DNA of 64,000 nucleotides, from the NCBI RefSeq assembly GCF_009557455.1, contig NZ_CP045651.1, positions 2,170,001-2,234,000 of the forward strand, read 5' to 3'. Positions 22,436 to 31,505 of this stretch are shown piece by piece. The first letter of the stretch is position 1; each line of letters opens with the position of its first letter. The DNA comes from Alistipes sp. dk3624 (GTDB lineage Bacteria > Bacteroidota > Bacteroidia > Bacteroidales > Rikenellaceae). Made by a program: the position numbers and the translations under genes. The notes below the pieces were generated by a model. It did not search any database. It was not told the origin of the DNA and saw only the letters and a program-made list of their open reading frames with translations.

Positions 22436-23785
22436 TCAATAGATGCTGAAATCGAGCGGTTGACCGGCGTAAAAATCGAGGATTTTTCGGCTGAATATGA
22501 AATTGAATTTGGCTTGTACCATGTCCGATTCGGATTTTTCCATCCGGGTTTTGGCGTCGTTGTAGTCGAAGATGGTCGAACGTCCGGCGTCCGCTTTTTC
22601 TTTCTGGTAACGGAAAGCTTCGCGAGCCGCCGCGAGCGATTTTTCGGCCGACAGGTACTTCTGGTAAGCCGCATCGGCGCTGTAATAGCTCTGTTCGATC
22701 TCCTTGCGTAGCGCCAATTGGGCTTCGGTAATGGCCAACTCCTGGATGCGGATGTTGTTTTGAGCCATCCGAACGTTGTTGCGCGTCGCGTTGCGGTTGA
22801 ATATCGGAATGTTGATACTCAGACCGATGTATTCGCTGCCGTTGTTCTTGAGCTGGTTGAAAAAGGCGGCGTTCCGGGCTCCTTCGTAGATCGAGAAGTA
22901 GTAACCGTTGCTATATCCGGCTCCGAGCGAAATCGACGGATAAAAAGCCGATTTGGCCGATAGCAACGCCTTTTCGCTGCTTTTCAGTCGGAGTTGTTCG
23001 GCCAGTATCCGGGGCCGGTTGCCGACCGCGTAATCGTAAACTGTTCCGGGAGTCTCCATGCGGCTCATCGAGGCGATCGTGATATTTCCCAGGTCGGGCA
23101 TCCGGATGTCGAAGCCGTCCTTGTTTTCGAGGTTCAGCGCCTGGCTCAGGTCGAGCAGCGACAGCAGCAGCGTGTTCCGACTCTGCGTCAGGTTCATTTC
23201 GTCGTTGGCCAGCAGCGCTTTGCTTTCGTAAAGATCCGATTCTGGATTGCGTCCGTTTTTGACCAGCAGTTCGCTGCGTTCGACTTGCTGGCGGCTCAGT
23301 TCGACTTGATTTTCGGCTACCTTGACCATTTCCTTGTTCAGCAGCACCTGAAGGTACAGCGAGGTCACGTTGAGCGAGACGTCTTCGCGCGCCCGTTCCA
23401 AATCTTTCAGCGAAGCTTGTAGGGAAAATTTTTGTCCTGCGATGTCGTGTTTGATACGCATTCCTTCGAACACGGTAACACTTGCGGAGGCTCCCAGCGA
23501 GGTGGACAACTGCGTGTGATCGACCGTCGTTCCGTCGCGTCCGGGACCGCGGCCGAAGGAGGCGTTCTCGCTGAGGTTGATACCCACGTTCGGCAGTCGG
23601 CTGTTGCGCGTCGTATTCAGCCGGAGTTCCTGGTTGTTGCTGCTTATCTGGAACTGTTTGACCGAAATATTGTTTTCAATAGCATAGTCGATACATTGCT
23701 GAAGCGTCCAGTCCTCTTTCGGCTGAGCGGAAGCGGAAACCGAAAGAGCGGCCGACAATAGGAAAGCTGCAAGGGTTCGGATCAT
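22436..23785 (-). CDS. TolC-family outer-membrane efflux protein
   Basis: 449 residues: signal peptide (cut after about residue 20, SASA), then two long outer-membrane-efflux repeats with TolC heptad-type helices (TLQQCIDYAIENNISV at the start; YYSADAAYQKYLSAEKSLAAAREAF near the end). It forms the trimeric exit duct for the adjacent adaptor and ABC permeases. Last gene of a five-gene minus-strand operon, 54 bp after the adaptor gene. Confidence 0.9.
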   Translation of the reverse strand: MIRTLAAFLLSAALSVSASAQPKEDWTLQQCIDYAIENNISVKQFQISSNNQELRLNTTRNSRLPNVGINLSENASFGRGPGRDGTTVDHTQLSTSLGASASVTVFEGMRIKHDIAGQKFSLQASLKDLERAREDVSLNVTSLYLQVLLNKEMVKVAENQVELSRQQVERSELLVKNGRNPESDLYESKALLANDEMNLTQSRNTLLLSLLDLSQALNLENKDGFDIRMPDLGNITIASMSRMETPGTVYDYAVGNRPRILAEQLRLKSSEKALLSAKSAFYPSISLGAGYSNGYYFSIYEGARNAAFFNQLKNNGSEYIGLSINIPIFNRNATRNNVRMAQNNIRIQELAITEAQLALRKEIEQSYYSADAAYQKYLSAEKSLAAAREAFRYQKEKADAGRSTIFDYNDAKTRMEKSESDMVQAKFNFIFSRKILDFYAGQPLDFSIY

Positions 23786-23839
23786 GGTTCTATGTTTTAT
23801 TCGATATGAGATTTCTGTTCTGGATGTGCGGTTTATCCG

Positions 23840-24949
23840 TTATTTGGTCGGCGTTGTCTTCGTCCCGCGGATCTGTTCGTTTCCGGTCAGCCCTTCGGTA
23901 ACTTCGACGTTGACCCCGTTCGACAGTCCGATCTGGATCTCCTTGCGTTCGAAAGTCTGGTCGGTCGCCGTGGAGTCGCTGGTCAGCAGGTTGACGAACG
24001 TTTTGGTTCCTTCGAACTCGATGGAGCTTTCCGGGATTGAAATCACCCCTTCGCGCCGGTCGATCAGGATGTCGGCGTTGGCGCTGTATCCGGCGCGGAT
24101 GAACACGTCTTCCGGAATTTTCGCCGCCGCCTTGATCTCGAACATGATGACTCCGTTCTCCTCGGTGCCTTTCGGCGCGATGTATTCGAGCGTCGCATCC
24201 AGCGAGATGTCCTGCAGGGCGCCGATCGTCAGCTTGACGGGCATACCTTCGCGGATGCGTCCCACTTCGGTTTCGTCCACCTTTCCGCGGAAGATCATGT
24301 TGTTCATGTCGGCGACCGACGCGATGGTCGTACCGTCGTTGAAGTTGTTGGACAGAATGACCGAGTTGCCGACCTTGATCGGGACGTCCAGAACCATTCC
24401 CGTGATGGTCGAGCGGATCTGCGTATTGCTCAGTTCCGCATTCCGCTTGGCAATGCCGTTCTGTACGATTTCGAGGTTGTCCTGCGCGTTCTGCAGCTCC
24501 TCTTTGGCTTTGGAGTATTCCGTTTCGTTCTTCTCGAACTCCTCCTTGGCGACCACGCCGGAGTCGAACAATCCCTTGACGCGTTCGAATTCCTGTTTGG
24601 TCTGAGCCAGGTTGATCCGGGCCACGTTGACGCGCGATTCGGCTGCGTTCAGCGTAGCCATATCGGGGATGACTTTCACTTTGGCGATCACTTCGCCCTG
24701 ACGCACCGGTTCGCCGGCCTGTTTGTACACTTCCGAGACGATCCCCGATATCTGCGGCTTGATCAGCACCTCGTCCCGGGGTTCGACTTTGCCGGTGGCG
24801 ACTGCCCGTTTTTCGAGCGTGTCGATGTGCGGTTTGACGATGGCGTAGACCTCTTTGACCGGCCGGGTCTTGTTCCACAGGAAGACGAATGTCCCGATCA
24901 GCAGGATCAGGAACAATATGCCCAGCGAAATTTTCAGAACTTTTTTCAT
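23840..24949 (-). CDS. periplasmic adaptor (HlyD/MacA-type membrane fusion protein)
   Basis: 369 residues. One N-terminal membrane helix (about residues 7-27) is followed by a lipoyl-like half (VEPRDEVLIKPQISGIVSEVYKQAGEPVRQGEVIAKV), an alpha-hairpin (NLAQTKQEFERVKGLFDSGVVAKEEFEKNETEY region), the second lipoyl half (STITGMVLDVPIKVGNSVI) and beta-barrel domains. It bridges the ABC permeases and the TolC-like protein. The gene lies 30 bp after the second permease gene. Confidence 0.9.
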   Translation of the reverse strand: MKKVLKISLGILFLILLIGTFVFLWNKTRPVKEVYAIVKPHIDTLEKRAVATGKVEPRDEVLIKPQISGIVSEVYKQAGEPVRQGEVIAKVKVIPDMATLNAAESRVNVARINLAQTKQEFERVKGLFDSGVVAKEEFEKNETEYSKAKEELQNAQDNLEIVQNGIAKRNAELSNTQIRSTITGMVLDVPIKVGNSVILSNNFNDGTTIASVADMNNMIFRGKVDETEVGRIREGMPVKLTIGALQDISLDATLEYIAPKGTEENGVIMFEIKAAAKIPEDVFIRAGYSANADILIDRREGVISIPESSIEFEGTKTFVNLLTSDSTATDQTFERKEIQIGLSNGVNVEVTEGLTGNEQIRGTKTTPTK

Positions 24950-24979
24950 ATCGTTTGTGAATTGAGTTTCGTTTTAATT

Positions 24980-26218
24980 TTATTCTTCGCGGATCGCATC
25001 CACCGGTTTGATCCTGAGCGCCCTGCTCGCCGGAAGGATGCCGGCCAGCAGGCTTCCGAGAATCAGTACCGTCATCGAGAGCATACCGGTGCCGAACGAG
25101 ATCTGCGGGCGGATCGGCCGTCCGGCGCTGGCCGTGAGTACCGATTCGGCGCCCGACAGCAGTGCGACCGCAAGCGCCAATCCGAAAATTCCGGCGACGA
25201 ACGTCAGCACGAAACTTTCGCTCATGATCTGCGAGATGATGATCCGGGGCCGCGCTCCCAGGGCCCGGCGGACGCCGATCTCCTGCGTTCGTTCGCGGAC
25301 GATGACCAGCATGATGTTGCTGACCCCTACCAGTCCGGCCAGCAGCGTGCCGATCCCGACGATCCAGGTCAGCGTGCCGATTCCGCCGAACAGCGAGTTG
25401 AACTTGTTGACCTGTTCGCCGAGGTTCTGCGAGTAGACCGCTTTCGTATCGTCCGGCGATATGGTGTGTCGTGCGAAGACCAGTTGTTTGATATTCGTTT
25501 CCACCTCTTTGATGTCGGCATCGTCGTTTGCGGCGACCGCCACCGAGTGTAGCTTGTGCCCCATGTTGTACATTTGTTGCATCGTCGAAACGGGCATCAA
25601 TACCGATTTGTCGCCGTGGAACCGGAACCCGCGGTCGGGGACTTTGATCATGCCGATCACGGTCAGGTACATGTTGTTCATGCGGATCGTGCTGCCGACC
25701 GGGTCCTCGCCGCCGGGAAACAGATCCAGCCAGACCTGCTCGGTGAGGATGCATACCTTGCGCTGCTGCTCCATGTCGATTTCGTTGAAAAACCGGCCGA
25801 ACCGGATCGGCTGCGGGCTGATCTGCTGAAAATCGGGATTGTATCCTACCAGGCTGTAATCGCCTTTTTTGTCGTTCCGGCTGAATTTGTATTCGCTGCC
25901 CCAGATGACCGAGCCGACGCTGCGGACGTTGGGCACCTGTTTTTTGATCGCAGCGAGGTCCTCGTTCTCGAACTGCCAGTAACGTCCGGAAGGGAGCCCT
26001 TTGTAGGGGATCGAGGTACGGCCGCCCCAGAAGAAACAGGAGTTGACGGACATATCGCCCAACTGTGAGAAAAGGGCGTTTTTCAATCCCAGTCCCGCGC
26101 CCAGCATGATCGTCAGCATGAATATGCCCCAGAAGACGCCGAACGCCGTCATGATGCTGCGTTTGCGGTTCCTGCTGATCGTCTGCCAGATCTCTTCCCA
26201 ACGGTCTAAATCAAACAT
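24980..26218 (-). CDS. MacB-type ABC transporter permease (second of two)
   Basis: 412 residues with the MacB/FtsX layout: membrane helix 1 at about 20-40, a large periplasmic MacB_PCD domain (about 45-270), then three C-terminal membrane helices. The signature VGVSNIMLVIVRERTQEIG plus VRRALGA precedes helix 3. It has no ATPase domain of its own and depends on the separate ATPase encoded three genes upstream. It probably heterodimerises with the paralogue at 26237. The family exports macrolides, lipoproteins, peptides or siderophores. The substrate is unknown. Confidence 0.9.
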   Translation of the reverse strand: MFDLDRWEEIWQTISRNRKRSIMTAFGVFWGIFMLTIMLGAGLGLKNALFSQLGDMSVNSCFFWGGRTSIPYKGLPSGRYWQFENEDLAAIKKQVPNVRSVGSVIWGSEYKFSRNDKKGDYSLVGYNPDFQQISPQPIRFGRFFNEIDMEQQRKVCILTEQVWLDLFPGGEDPVGSTIRMNNMYLTVIGMIKVPDRGFRFHGDKSVLMPVSTMQQMYNMGHKLHSVAVAANDDADIKEVETNIKQLVFARHTISPDDTKAVYSQNLGEQVNKFNSLFGGIGTLTWIVGIGTLLAGLVGVSNIMLVIVRERTQEIGVRRALGARPRIIISQIMSESFVLTFVAGIFGLALAVALLSGAESVLTASAGRPIRPQISFGTGMLSMTVLILGSLLAGILPASRALRIKPVDAIREE

Positions 26219-26236
26219 CGTTTCGTCTCGGTTTCG

Positions 26237-27496
26237 TTATTTATTGTGTCGCATCGCGTCGATCGTCTTGATCCGGGCCGCCCGGCGGGCCGGCACGTAG
26301 CCGGCGATCATTCCGGCGACGATCAGTACCAGCGTGGCGCTTAGAGTCACCGACAGGTCGAGGGTCGGATTCTTGAACATTTCGAAGCTGTCCTGCGGGG
26401 CGTTCGCCGCCGCCCGTTCCATGAAAAAGTTGACCAGTTCCATGATGCCGACCCCGCCGATCATGCCGATATAGCCGAATGCGGCGGTAATCAGCACCGA
26501 TTCGATCAGCACCAGCTTGACCAGCGACGAGGGCTTGGCGCCCATCGCCTTGCGGATGCCGAATTCGAATGTCCTCTCGCGGACGGTCACCAGCATGATG
26601 TTGCTGACGCCTACGATGCCGGCGATCAGCGTGCCGATCCCGATGATCCAGATGAACAGCGCGATACCGTTGAAGATCATCTGCCCCTGTTTGTAGTTCT
26701 CCATGACGTCCCAGATGTACATGGCGCTTTTGTCGTCCGGCGAAAAGGTATGCGCCGCCCCCAGGCGGGCGTAAAGCCGGTCTTTGAAGTCCTTGCTCTG
26801 TTCGTCCGTCCGGATGTCCTTGACGGTGAACGACAGATCCCCCACGTCCCGTTTGTTGGCCATGTAGATTTGGAATACCGTGCTGATCGGGCTGTAAATC
26901 CTCGGCGTGTATGAGTAGTTGTTCCCTTTGTACAGACCCACGACCGTGTATCCCATTTTGTCGATCTGAATGACTTTACCGATCGGGTCGGCCCCTTTGA
27001 ACAGGGTTTTCGAGGTCATGTCGTCCAGAACGACCACCTTCCGCCGCTCCTTGATGTCCGTTTCGTTGATGAATCGGCCCGCCGTGACGCGGACGCCTTT
27101 GATTTCGGGAAATTTGGGCGTGACGCCGTACAGGTTTGCCGTGTTGTACTCCCGGCCGTAAGCCAGGTTGGCTCCCCAGTGGTAAACGCTGGCGGCGATC
27201 TGGGCGATTTGATCCGGAAATTCGTTGGTCAGAACCTGGATGTCGTCCAGGTTCGGGGTAATGTTTCGCCCGCTCTGGAAACCTTTGTAGGGCATCGAGG
27301 TGCGTCCGCCGTAGACCTGCATCGAATTGACGGCCAGGTCGCCGAACGAATCCTGCATGGCGTTGCGCAGCCCGTTGCCCGATCCGAGCAGCACGATCAG
27401 CATGAAAATGCCCCATGCCACCGAAAATCCCGTTAGGAATGTCCGTAGCTTGTTGCGGCTGATTGTCGAGGCGATTTCCTGCAGTTGCTCCCTCAT
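26237..27496 (-). CDS. MacB-type ABC transporter permease (first of two)
   Basis: 419 residues, same architecture as its neighbour: helix 1 at about 19-40, periplasmic domain to about 270, helices at about 277-300, 328-352 and 383-403, and the signature GVSNIMLVTVRERTFEFGIR. The ATG overlaps the stop of the ATPase gene (ATGA, 27496-27493), so translation is coupled. The pairing of two different permeases with one ATPase suggests a heterodimer rather than the MacB homodimer of E. coli. Confidence 0.9.
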   Translation of the reverse strand: MREQLQEIASTISRNKLRTFLTGFSVAWGIFMLIVLLGSGNGLRNAMQDSFGDLAVNSMQVYGGRTSMPYKGFQSGRNITPNLDDIQVLTNEFPDQIAQIAASVYHWGANLAYGREYNTANLYGVTPKFPEIKGVRVTAGRFINETDIKERRKVVVLDDMTSKTLFKGADPIGKVIQIDKMGYTVVGLYKGNNYSYTPRIYSPISTVFQIYMANKRDVGDLSFTVKDIRTDEQSKDFKDRLYARLGAAHTFSPDDKSAMYIWDVMENYKQGQMIFNGIALFIWIIGIGTLIAGIVGVSNIMLVTVRERTFEFGIRKAMGAKPSSLVKLVLIESVLITAAFGYIGMIGGVGIMELVNFFMERAAANAPQDSFEMFKNPTLDLSVTLSATLVLIVAGMIAGYVPARRAARIKTIDAMRHNK

Positions 27497-28179
27497 CGTT
27501 TCAGGTCGGTTACCGAGCCGATCAGCCCGTCTTTGATGTGGATGATTTTATCGGTTTGGTCGGCGACGCCCTGTTCGTGGGTGACCAGGATGATCGTCAT
27601 TCCGGTGTCGTTTACCTTGCGCAGCAGATCCATCACTTCCTGAGAGGTTTTGCTGTCCAGGGCGCCGGTCGGTTCGTCGGCGAGGATGATCTCGGGCCCG
27701 GTAATCAGCGCGCGGGCGATCGCGACGCGTTGTTTCTGTCCGCCGGACATTTCGTTCGGCATGTGGTCGGCCCAGTCGCGCAGCCCCAGCGATTCGAGGT
27801 AGTCGAGCGCTATGGCATTCCGTTTTTTACGCGACACCCCTTGGTAATAGAGCGGCAGCGCGACGTTTTCCATTGCATTTTTGTAATTGATCAGGTTGAA
27901 GGACTGGAAGATGAATCCGATCATCCGGTTCCGGTATTCGGCCGCTTTCGTTTCGCTCGGATTTTTGATCAGCGTGCCGTTCAGGTAGTAACTGCCCGTG
28001 TCGTAATCGTCGAGGATGCCCAGAATGTTCAGCAGGGTCGACTTGCCTGAGCCGGAGGCTCCCATGATCGAAACCAGCTCGCCACGCTTGATCTCCAGGT
28101 CGATTCCTTTCAATACGTGCAACGGGGAGCCGTTGTTATACGTTTTGTTGATGTTCTCCAGTCTAATCAGGCTTGCCAT
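27493..28179 (-). CDS. MacB-type ABC transporter ATP-binding protein
   Basis: The start is set at the ATG at 28179 ([17 protein letters not shown]), giving 228 residues, the normal length. The open frame continues upstream across the promoter region without family similarity. Walker A is GASGSGKST (K46), the signature is [15 protein letters not shown], and Walker B is [11 protein letters not shown] with the following H-loop LVTHEQ. The ATPase energises the two MacB-type permeases encoded next to it. The stop overlaps the next start by ATGA. Confidence 0.95.
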   Translation of the reverse strand: MASLIRLENINKTYNNGSPLHVLKGIDLEIKRGELVSIMGASGSGKSTLLNILGILDDYDTGSYYLNGTLIKNPSETKAAEYRNRMIGFIFQSFNLINYKNAMENVALPLYYQGVSRKKRNAIALDYLESLGLRDWADHMPNEMSGGQKQRVAIARALITGPEIILADEPTGALDSKTSQEVMDLLRKVNDTGMTIILVTHEQGVADQTDKIIHIKDGLIGSVTDLKR

Positions 28180-28297
28180 GTCGTCGGAAAAAGTTTGTCG
28201 GTTCGAGGTTGCTCCGCAGACGGATGAACGGGGTCGGTTCCGGTATTCCGGTTTGTACTGACGGCGATTCTGTCGGCTGCAAAGGAAGTTTGCACTG

Positions 28298-28329
28298 CAA
28301 ATATATATAATAAAATTAATATTATGCAA
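28298..28329 (-). promoter_or_regulatory. promoter of the five-gene export operon
   Basis: Minus strand: TTG (28329-28327), 21 bp, TATATTTG (28305-28298), a perfect TAnnTTTG. The leader is about 115 nt to the ATG at 28179. Confidence 0.7.
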
Positions 28330-28570
28330 TACATAATAATTATTTTATCAAATAATTGTGCGCTCAGTTGTCTGCGGCCGGGAGCCCGATAATTTTTTTG
28401 TCTGGGTCCGGAATGAAAAACGGGGATATACCGTGCTGTGTCGCGTTTTGTCGGTTTCGGTTTTGCTTCGAGCGGAGATTTATTTTGAAAAATAAGAAAA
28501 ATTCCGACAATATAAAAATATTTCTTTTCGAACGATTTTTATACCTTATTATTGTATGAATGGTGTCGGA
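28330..28570. other. AT-rich gene-free spacer between divergent operons
   Basis: This stretch has markedly more A+T than its surroundings and contains several A/T tracts (for example around 28340-28360 and 28490-28520). No reading frame, tRNA or clear hairpin was found. It probably holds upstream regulatory sites for the two divergent operons. Confidence 0.4.
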
Positions 28571-28604
28571 TTTGTCCCGTATTGCGAATAAATTCTTATC
28601 TTTG
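28571..28604 (+). promoter_or_regulatory. promoter of the three-gene operon 28643-34114
   Basis: TATCTTTG at 28597-28604 matches TAnnTTTG. TTTG at 28571-28574 lies 22 bp upstream, slightly more than the usual 19-21. The leader is about 33 nt. Confidence 0.65.
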
Positions 28605-28642
28605 ATAAAACCTTTATTCCTGTCCGACCTAAATTTCGAATT

Positions 28643-31495
28643 ATGATAAACGTTTTACGCTTTTTGGGCATACTGGGTATCTGCTCACTCGCTTTGCTGT
28701 TCCGTCCGCTTCCGGCAGGGGCGCAATCTACCGAGGTCATTCTGACCAGCGACCGGCAACTGACCGATCTGACGGATCCCGATAAAAAAATCGATATTTC
28801 GCTCGGGTTCAATCCGCGCGTGCAGAGTCTGCGCGAAATCTGCGAAGAGGGGAAAAAACGCGGCTGCAAGGAGCTGATCGTGGCATTCGACGAATTTTTC
28901 AGACAATATCGCAAGGATACCGGTTCCGAAAGGAAACTGACTCCCGATATGGACGAGTATGTCGATAAGATCAAAGTGATCAGCGATTTTGCCGCCAAAT
29001 ACGACATGGGGATCTGCCTGAGTCTGCTCAGCCCGCTCGAACTGGGGTCGGCTTATAAGAAACAGACCGGGCACGGCGGCCGCTGGGTGGCTTACAAAGT
29101 CGGGTTCCGCGATCCGCAGACCGGAAAGTTCAGTCTTCCGGTCTGGCAGCAGCTCGCCTGGACGAACAATAAGGGAAAGTCTCCGGTGAAGCTGACCGGC
29201 GTCAAGGCTTACGCGTTCCGCGAAACGCCGCTGGGGGGCAGTCCGTTCCGGGCGGTCGTTCCGGCGGATATCGTCCCGGTGGAGCAGGTGAAGTACGAGG
29301 CGACCGACACGCTGGGCGACGAGGTTACGGGAGCGGCGATGGATACGCGTTTGCTGCGGGTTTACTGCGACCGGCCGCAGTTGCCGGGTTATAACCGGGT
29401 GATGGTGGTGTTGGAATACGAAACCCAGGAGATGGATTATTTCAACGCGGACGCTTCCGCTTTCCTGAAAAGGCTGATGAAAAAGTATAAGGATAAGGGC
29501 GTCAACCTGACGGCGCTCTATTCCGATGAAATGCATATCCAGCAGGACTGGGGGTATTTCGGTCACCACGAGGGCGGTCAGTTTGCCGAACGCTACCTTA
29601 CGCAAAGCATGGCCGATGCCTATGCCGAAAAATTCGGGCAGCCGTTCGACGACCGGTATATGCTCTATTTCGCTTACGGGGCGCCCTATTTCGAACCTAC
29701 CGCGAATGCGGTGGTGAACGTACAGTATGTGATGGGGCCGTCGCCCGAGGATATCCACCGGACTTTCCTGCTGCGCGATCGTTATTACAGAATGTTGAAT
29801 AACGGCGTGGTCGATCTGTTCTGCGATGCGAAGAGCTATGCCGAGGGACTGTTCGGACGGGAACTCCGCACAGCGGCGCACGCTTCGTGGGCGCAGAGCC
29901 CGACCATCGACCTGTGGAATACCGAAAAGCAGCCTTCGAATCCGAATCAGTACGAATATACATCCAATTTCGTGTGGGGAAACACGGTGCACCAGGCTTC
30001 GGCGGCCTGTTACGACTATTTCAAGTGGAGCGAGTACCTGCAACCGACCGGAAACGACTTTGCCGAGGGCGGCTGGGGCGACCGGAATTATTACGGGGCG
30101 GCGATGGCCGCGTCGATCGGCGTGATCAACAAGTACCCGAACGCTTATGCCGCCGCCTGGGGAATGCCCGACAGGGTGTGGGAATGGAAGATGGCTATCA
30201 ACAGCGCGTTCGGCGCGCAGGCAACGGCGCCGATCGACCTGATCTCCGGGCATGTGCACCGCGACGTGGACGTACTGATCCTCTATCCGATGAATCTGGT
30301 GGCCGTCGAGCCGCGTTTCGGCAGCTGGATGGCCCAGTACGGGTATGCCAATTACCTGACGGCCGACAAGCTGTTGGAGATGGGGAAAATACTGCCCGAC
30401 GGGCGGATTCAGGTGGGCGACAAGAAATACGGTACGCTGGTGGCCGTCTTCGAGCCCCTTCCGGAGAAGGGACTGCTGGAGATGATGGAACGATTCGTCG
30501 AAAGCGGCGGCCGGGTGGTGTGGTTCAGCGCTCCGCCCCTGATCAACACGGCCGGGGAGAACTGCGCTGCGCAGTGGCAAAAATTGTTCGGCGCTACCTA
30601 CCGGCATGACCAATATATGGGCGAGATCGCTGCCGGCAAAGAGGTCGCTTTCTGCGGCAGTTTCGCCGCGGTGCCGCGACAAACCGTTTTGACTGATTTT
30701 CTGGTCGACCGGATCTATCCGGTCGAAGCGGGAGCGGGGTGCGAAGTAGTCGCTCGGGCCGACGGGCGGATCGTGGGCACGATCCGGAAGACGCAGAAAG
30801 GATCGGCGAGCTATTTCGGTTTTCGTCCGCGCGACGACCAGTCGGCCAGTCTCGGTTACGAGACCCGGACGCTGTTCGAGATCCTGCATGCGGTCGGGGC
30901 TTATCCGTCCAGCGGGAAATTCGGCGGGGTGAATGACAATCCGTCGGTCGTGTCGCGGACGAGCGACTATTTCGTCACGGCGTTCCCGAATACGACGACC
31001 GTAATCGTGAAGCATTATCGGACTCACCGCGAAAGCTGGCCCGGCGGATTCTCGCGCAACCAGCAGGAGGATGCCGAAGCGCTGGCCGCGAATCCGCTGC
31101 CGTCCGACCGGATCGAACTGAACGATGCGGCGGTGAACGGGCATCGGGTTTCTTACGAAGGAAAGATGTCGGTCGCGTTCCGTACCGGCGCCGATGGCCG
31201 TCTGATCGCTTTCGTCGGCCGCGACTGCCGGGGGATCACGCTCGACGGCGTGCAGTATGTTTTTGGAGAAAAACCTTTCGATCAGGTGGTTTTTGCTCCC
31301 GAGGCCGAGGATTCTCCGGTTTACCGGATCTGTGTTTCGGGACAGGGGCGGATTGCGCTGCCGGTTCCGGTGACGGCGAAAAAAGCGACCGTACGGCTCG
31401 GGAAAAAAACGGTGCCGTCCGAAACGGCCGACGGGAAATTGATGCTGGACGTTACGCCCGAACTGTCGGGACGATGGTTGACGGTCGGGAAATAG
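28643..31495 (+). CDS. large secreted protein, TIM-barrel plus glutamine-amidotransferase-like layout (GH42-like?), function unknown
   Basis: 950 residues with a signal peptide (hydrophobic to about residue 27, ending PAGAQS). The first part resembles a glycosidase TIM barrel: FNPRVQSLREICEEGKKRG, then YSDEMHIQQDWGYFGHHEGG with candidate acidic residues D and E in SDE. A middle part (about 540-700) resembles the class-I amidotransferase-like domain of GH42-type enzymes (DVLILYPMN; ESGGRVVWFSAPP). The C-terminus is beta-rich. I do not recognise the family with confidence, and the comparison with GH42 is structural guesswork. It is the first gene of an operon with a glycyl-radical-enzyme activase 10 bp downstream. 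Confidence 0.6.
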   Translation: MINVLRFLGILGICSLALLFRPLPAGAQSTEVILTSDRQLTDLTDPDKKIDISLGFNPRVQSLREICEEGKKRGCKELIVAFDEFFRQYRKDTGSERKLTPDMDEYVDKIKVISDFAAKYDMGICLSLLSPLELGSAYKKQTGHGGRWVAYKVGFRDPQTGKFSLPVWQQLAWTNNKGKSPVKLTGVKAYAFRETPLGGSPFRAVVPADIVPVEQVKYEATDTLGDEVTGAAMDTRLLRVYCDRPQLPGYNRVMVVLEYETQEMDYFNADASAFLKRLMKKYKDKGVNLTALYSDEMHIQQDWGYFGHHEGGQFAERYLTQSMADAYAEKFGQPFDDRYMLYFAYGAPYFEPTANAVVNVQYVMGPSPEDIHRTFLLRDRYYRMLNNGVVDLFCDAKSYAEGLFGRELRTAAHASWAQSPTIDLWNTEKQPSNPNQYEYTSNFVWGNTVHQASAACYDYFKWSEYLQPTGNDFAEGGWGDRNYYGAAMAASIGVINKYPNAYAAAWGMPDRVWEWKMAINSAFGAQATAPIDLISGHVHRDVDVLILYPMNLVAVEPRFGSWMAQYGYANYLTADKLLEMGKILPDGRIQVGDKKYGTLVAVFEPLPEKGLLEMMERFVESGGRVVWFSAPPLINTAGENCAAQWQKLFGATYRHDQYMGEIAAGKEVAFCGSFAAVPRQTVLTDFLVDRIYPVEAGAGCEVVARADGRIVGTIRKTQKGSASYFGFRPRDDQSASLGYETRTLFEILHAVGAYPSSGKFGGVNDNPSVVSRTSDYFVTAFPNTTTVIVKHYRTHRESWPGGFSRNQQEDAEALAANPLPSDRIELNDAAVNGHRVSYEGKMSVAFRTGADGRLIAFVGRDCRGITLDGVQYVFGEKPFDQVVFAPEAEDSPVYRICVSGQGRIALPVPVTAKKATVRLGKKTVPSETADGKLMLDVTPELSGRWLTVGK

Positions 31496-31505
31496 CGGCG
31501 GTCGG

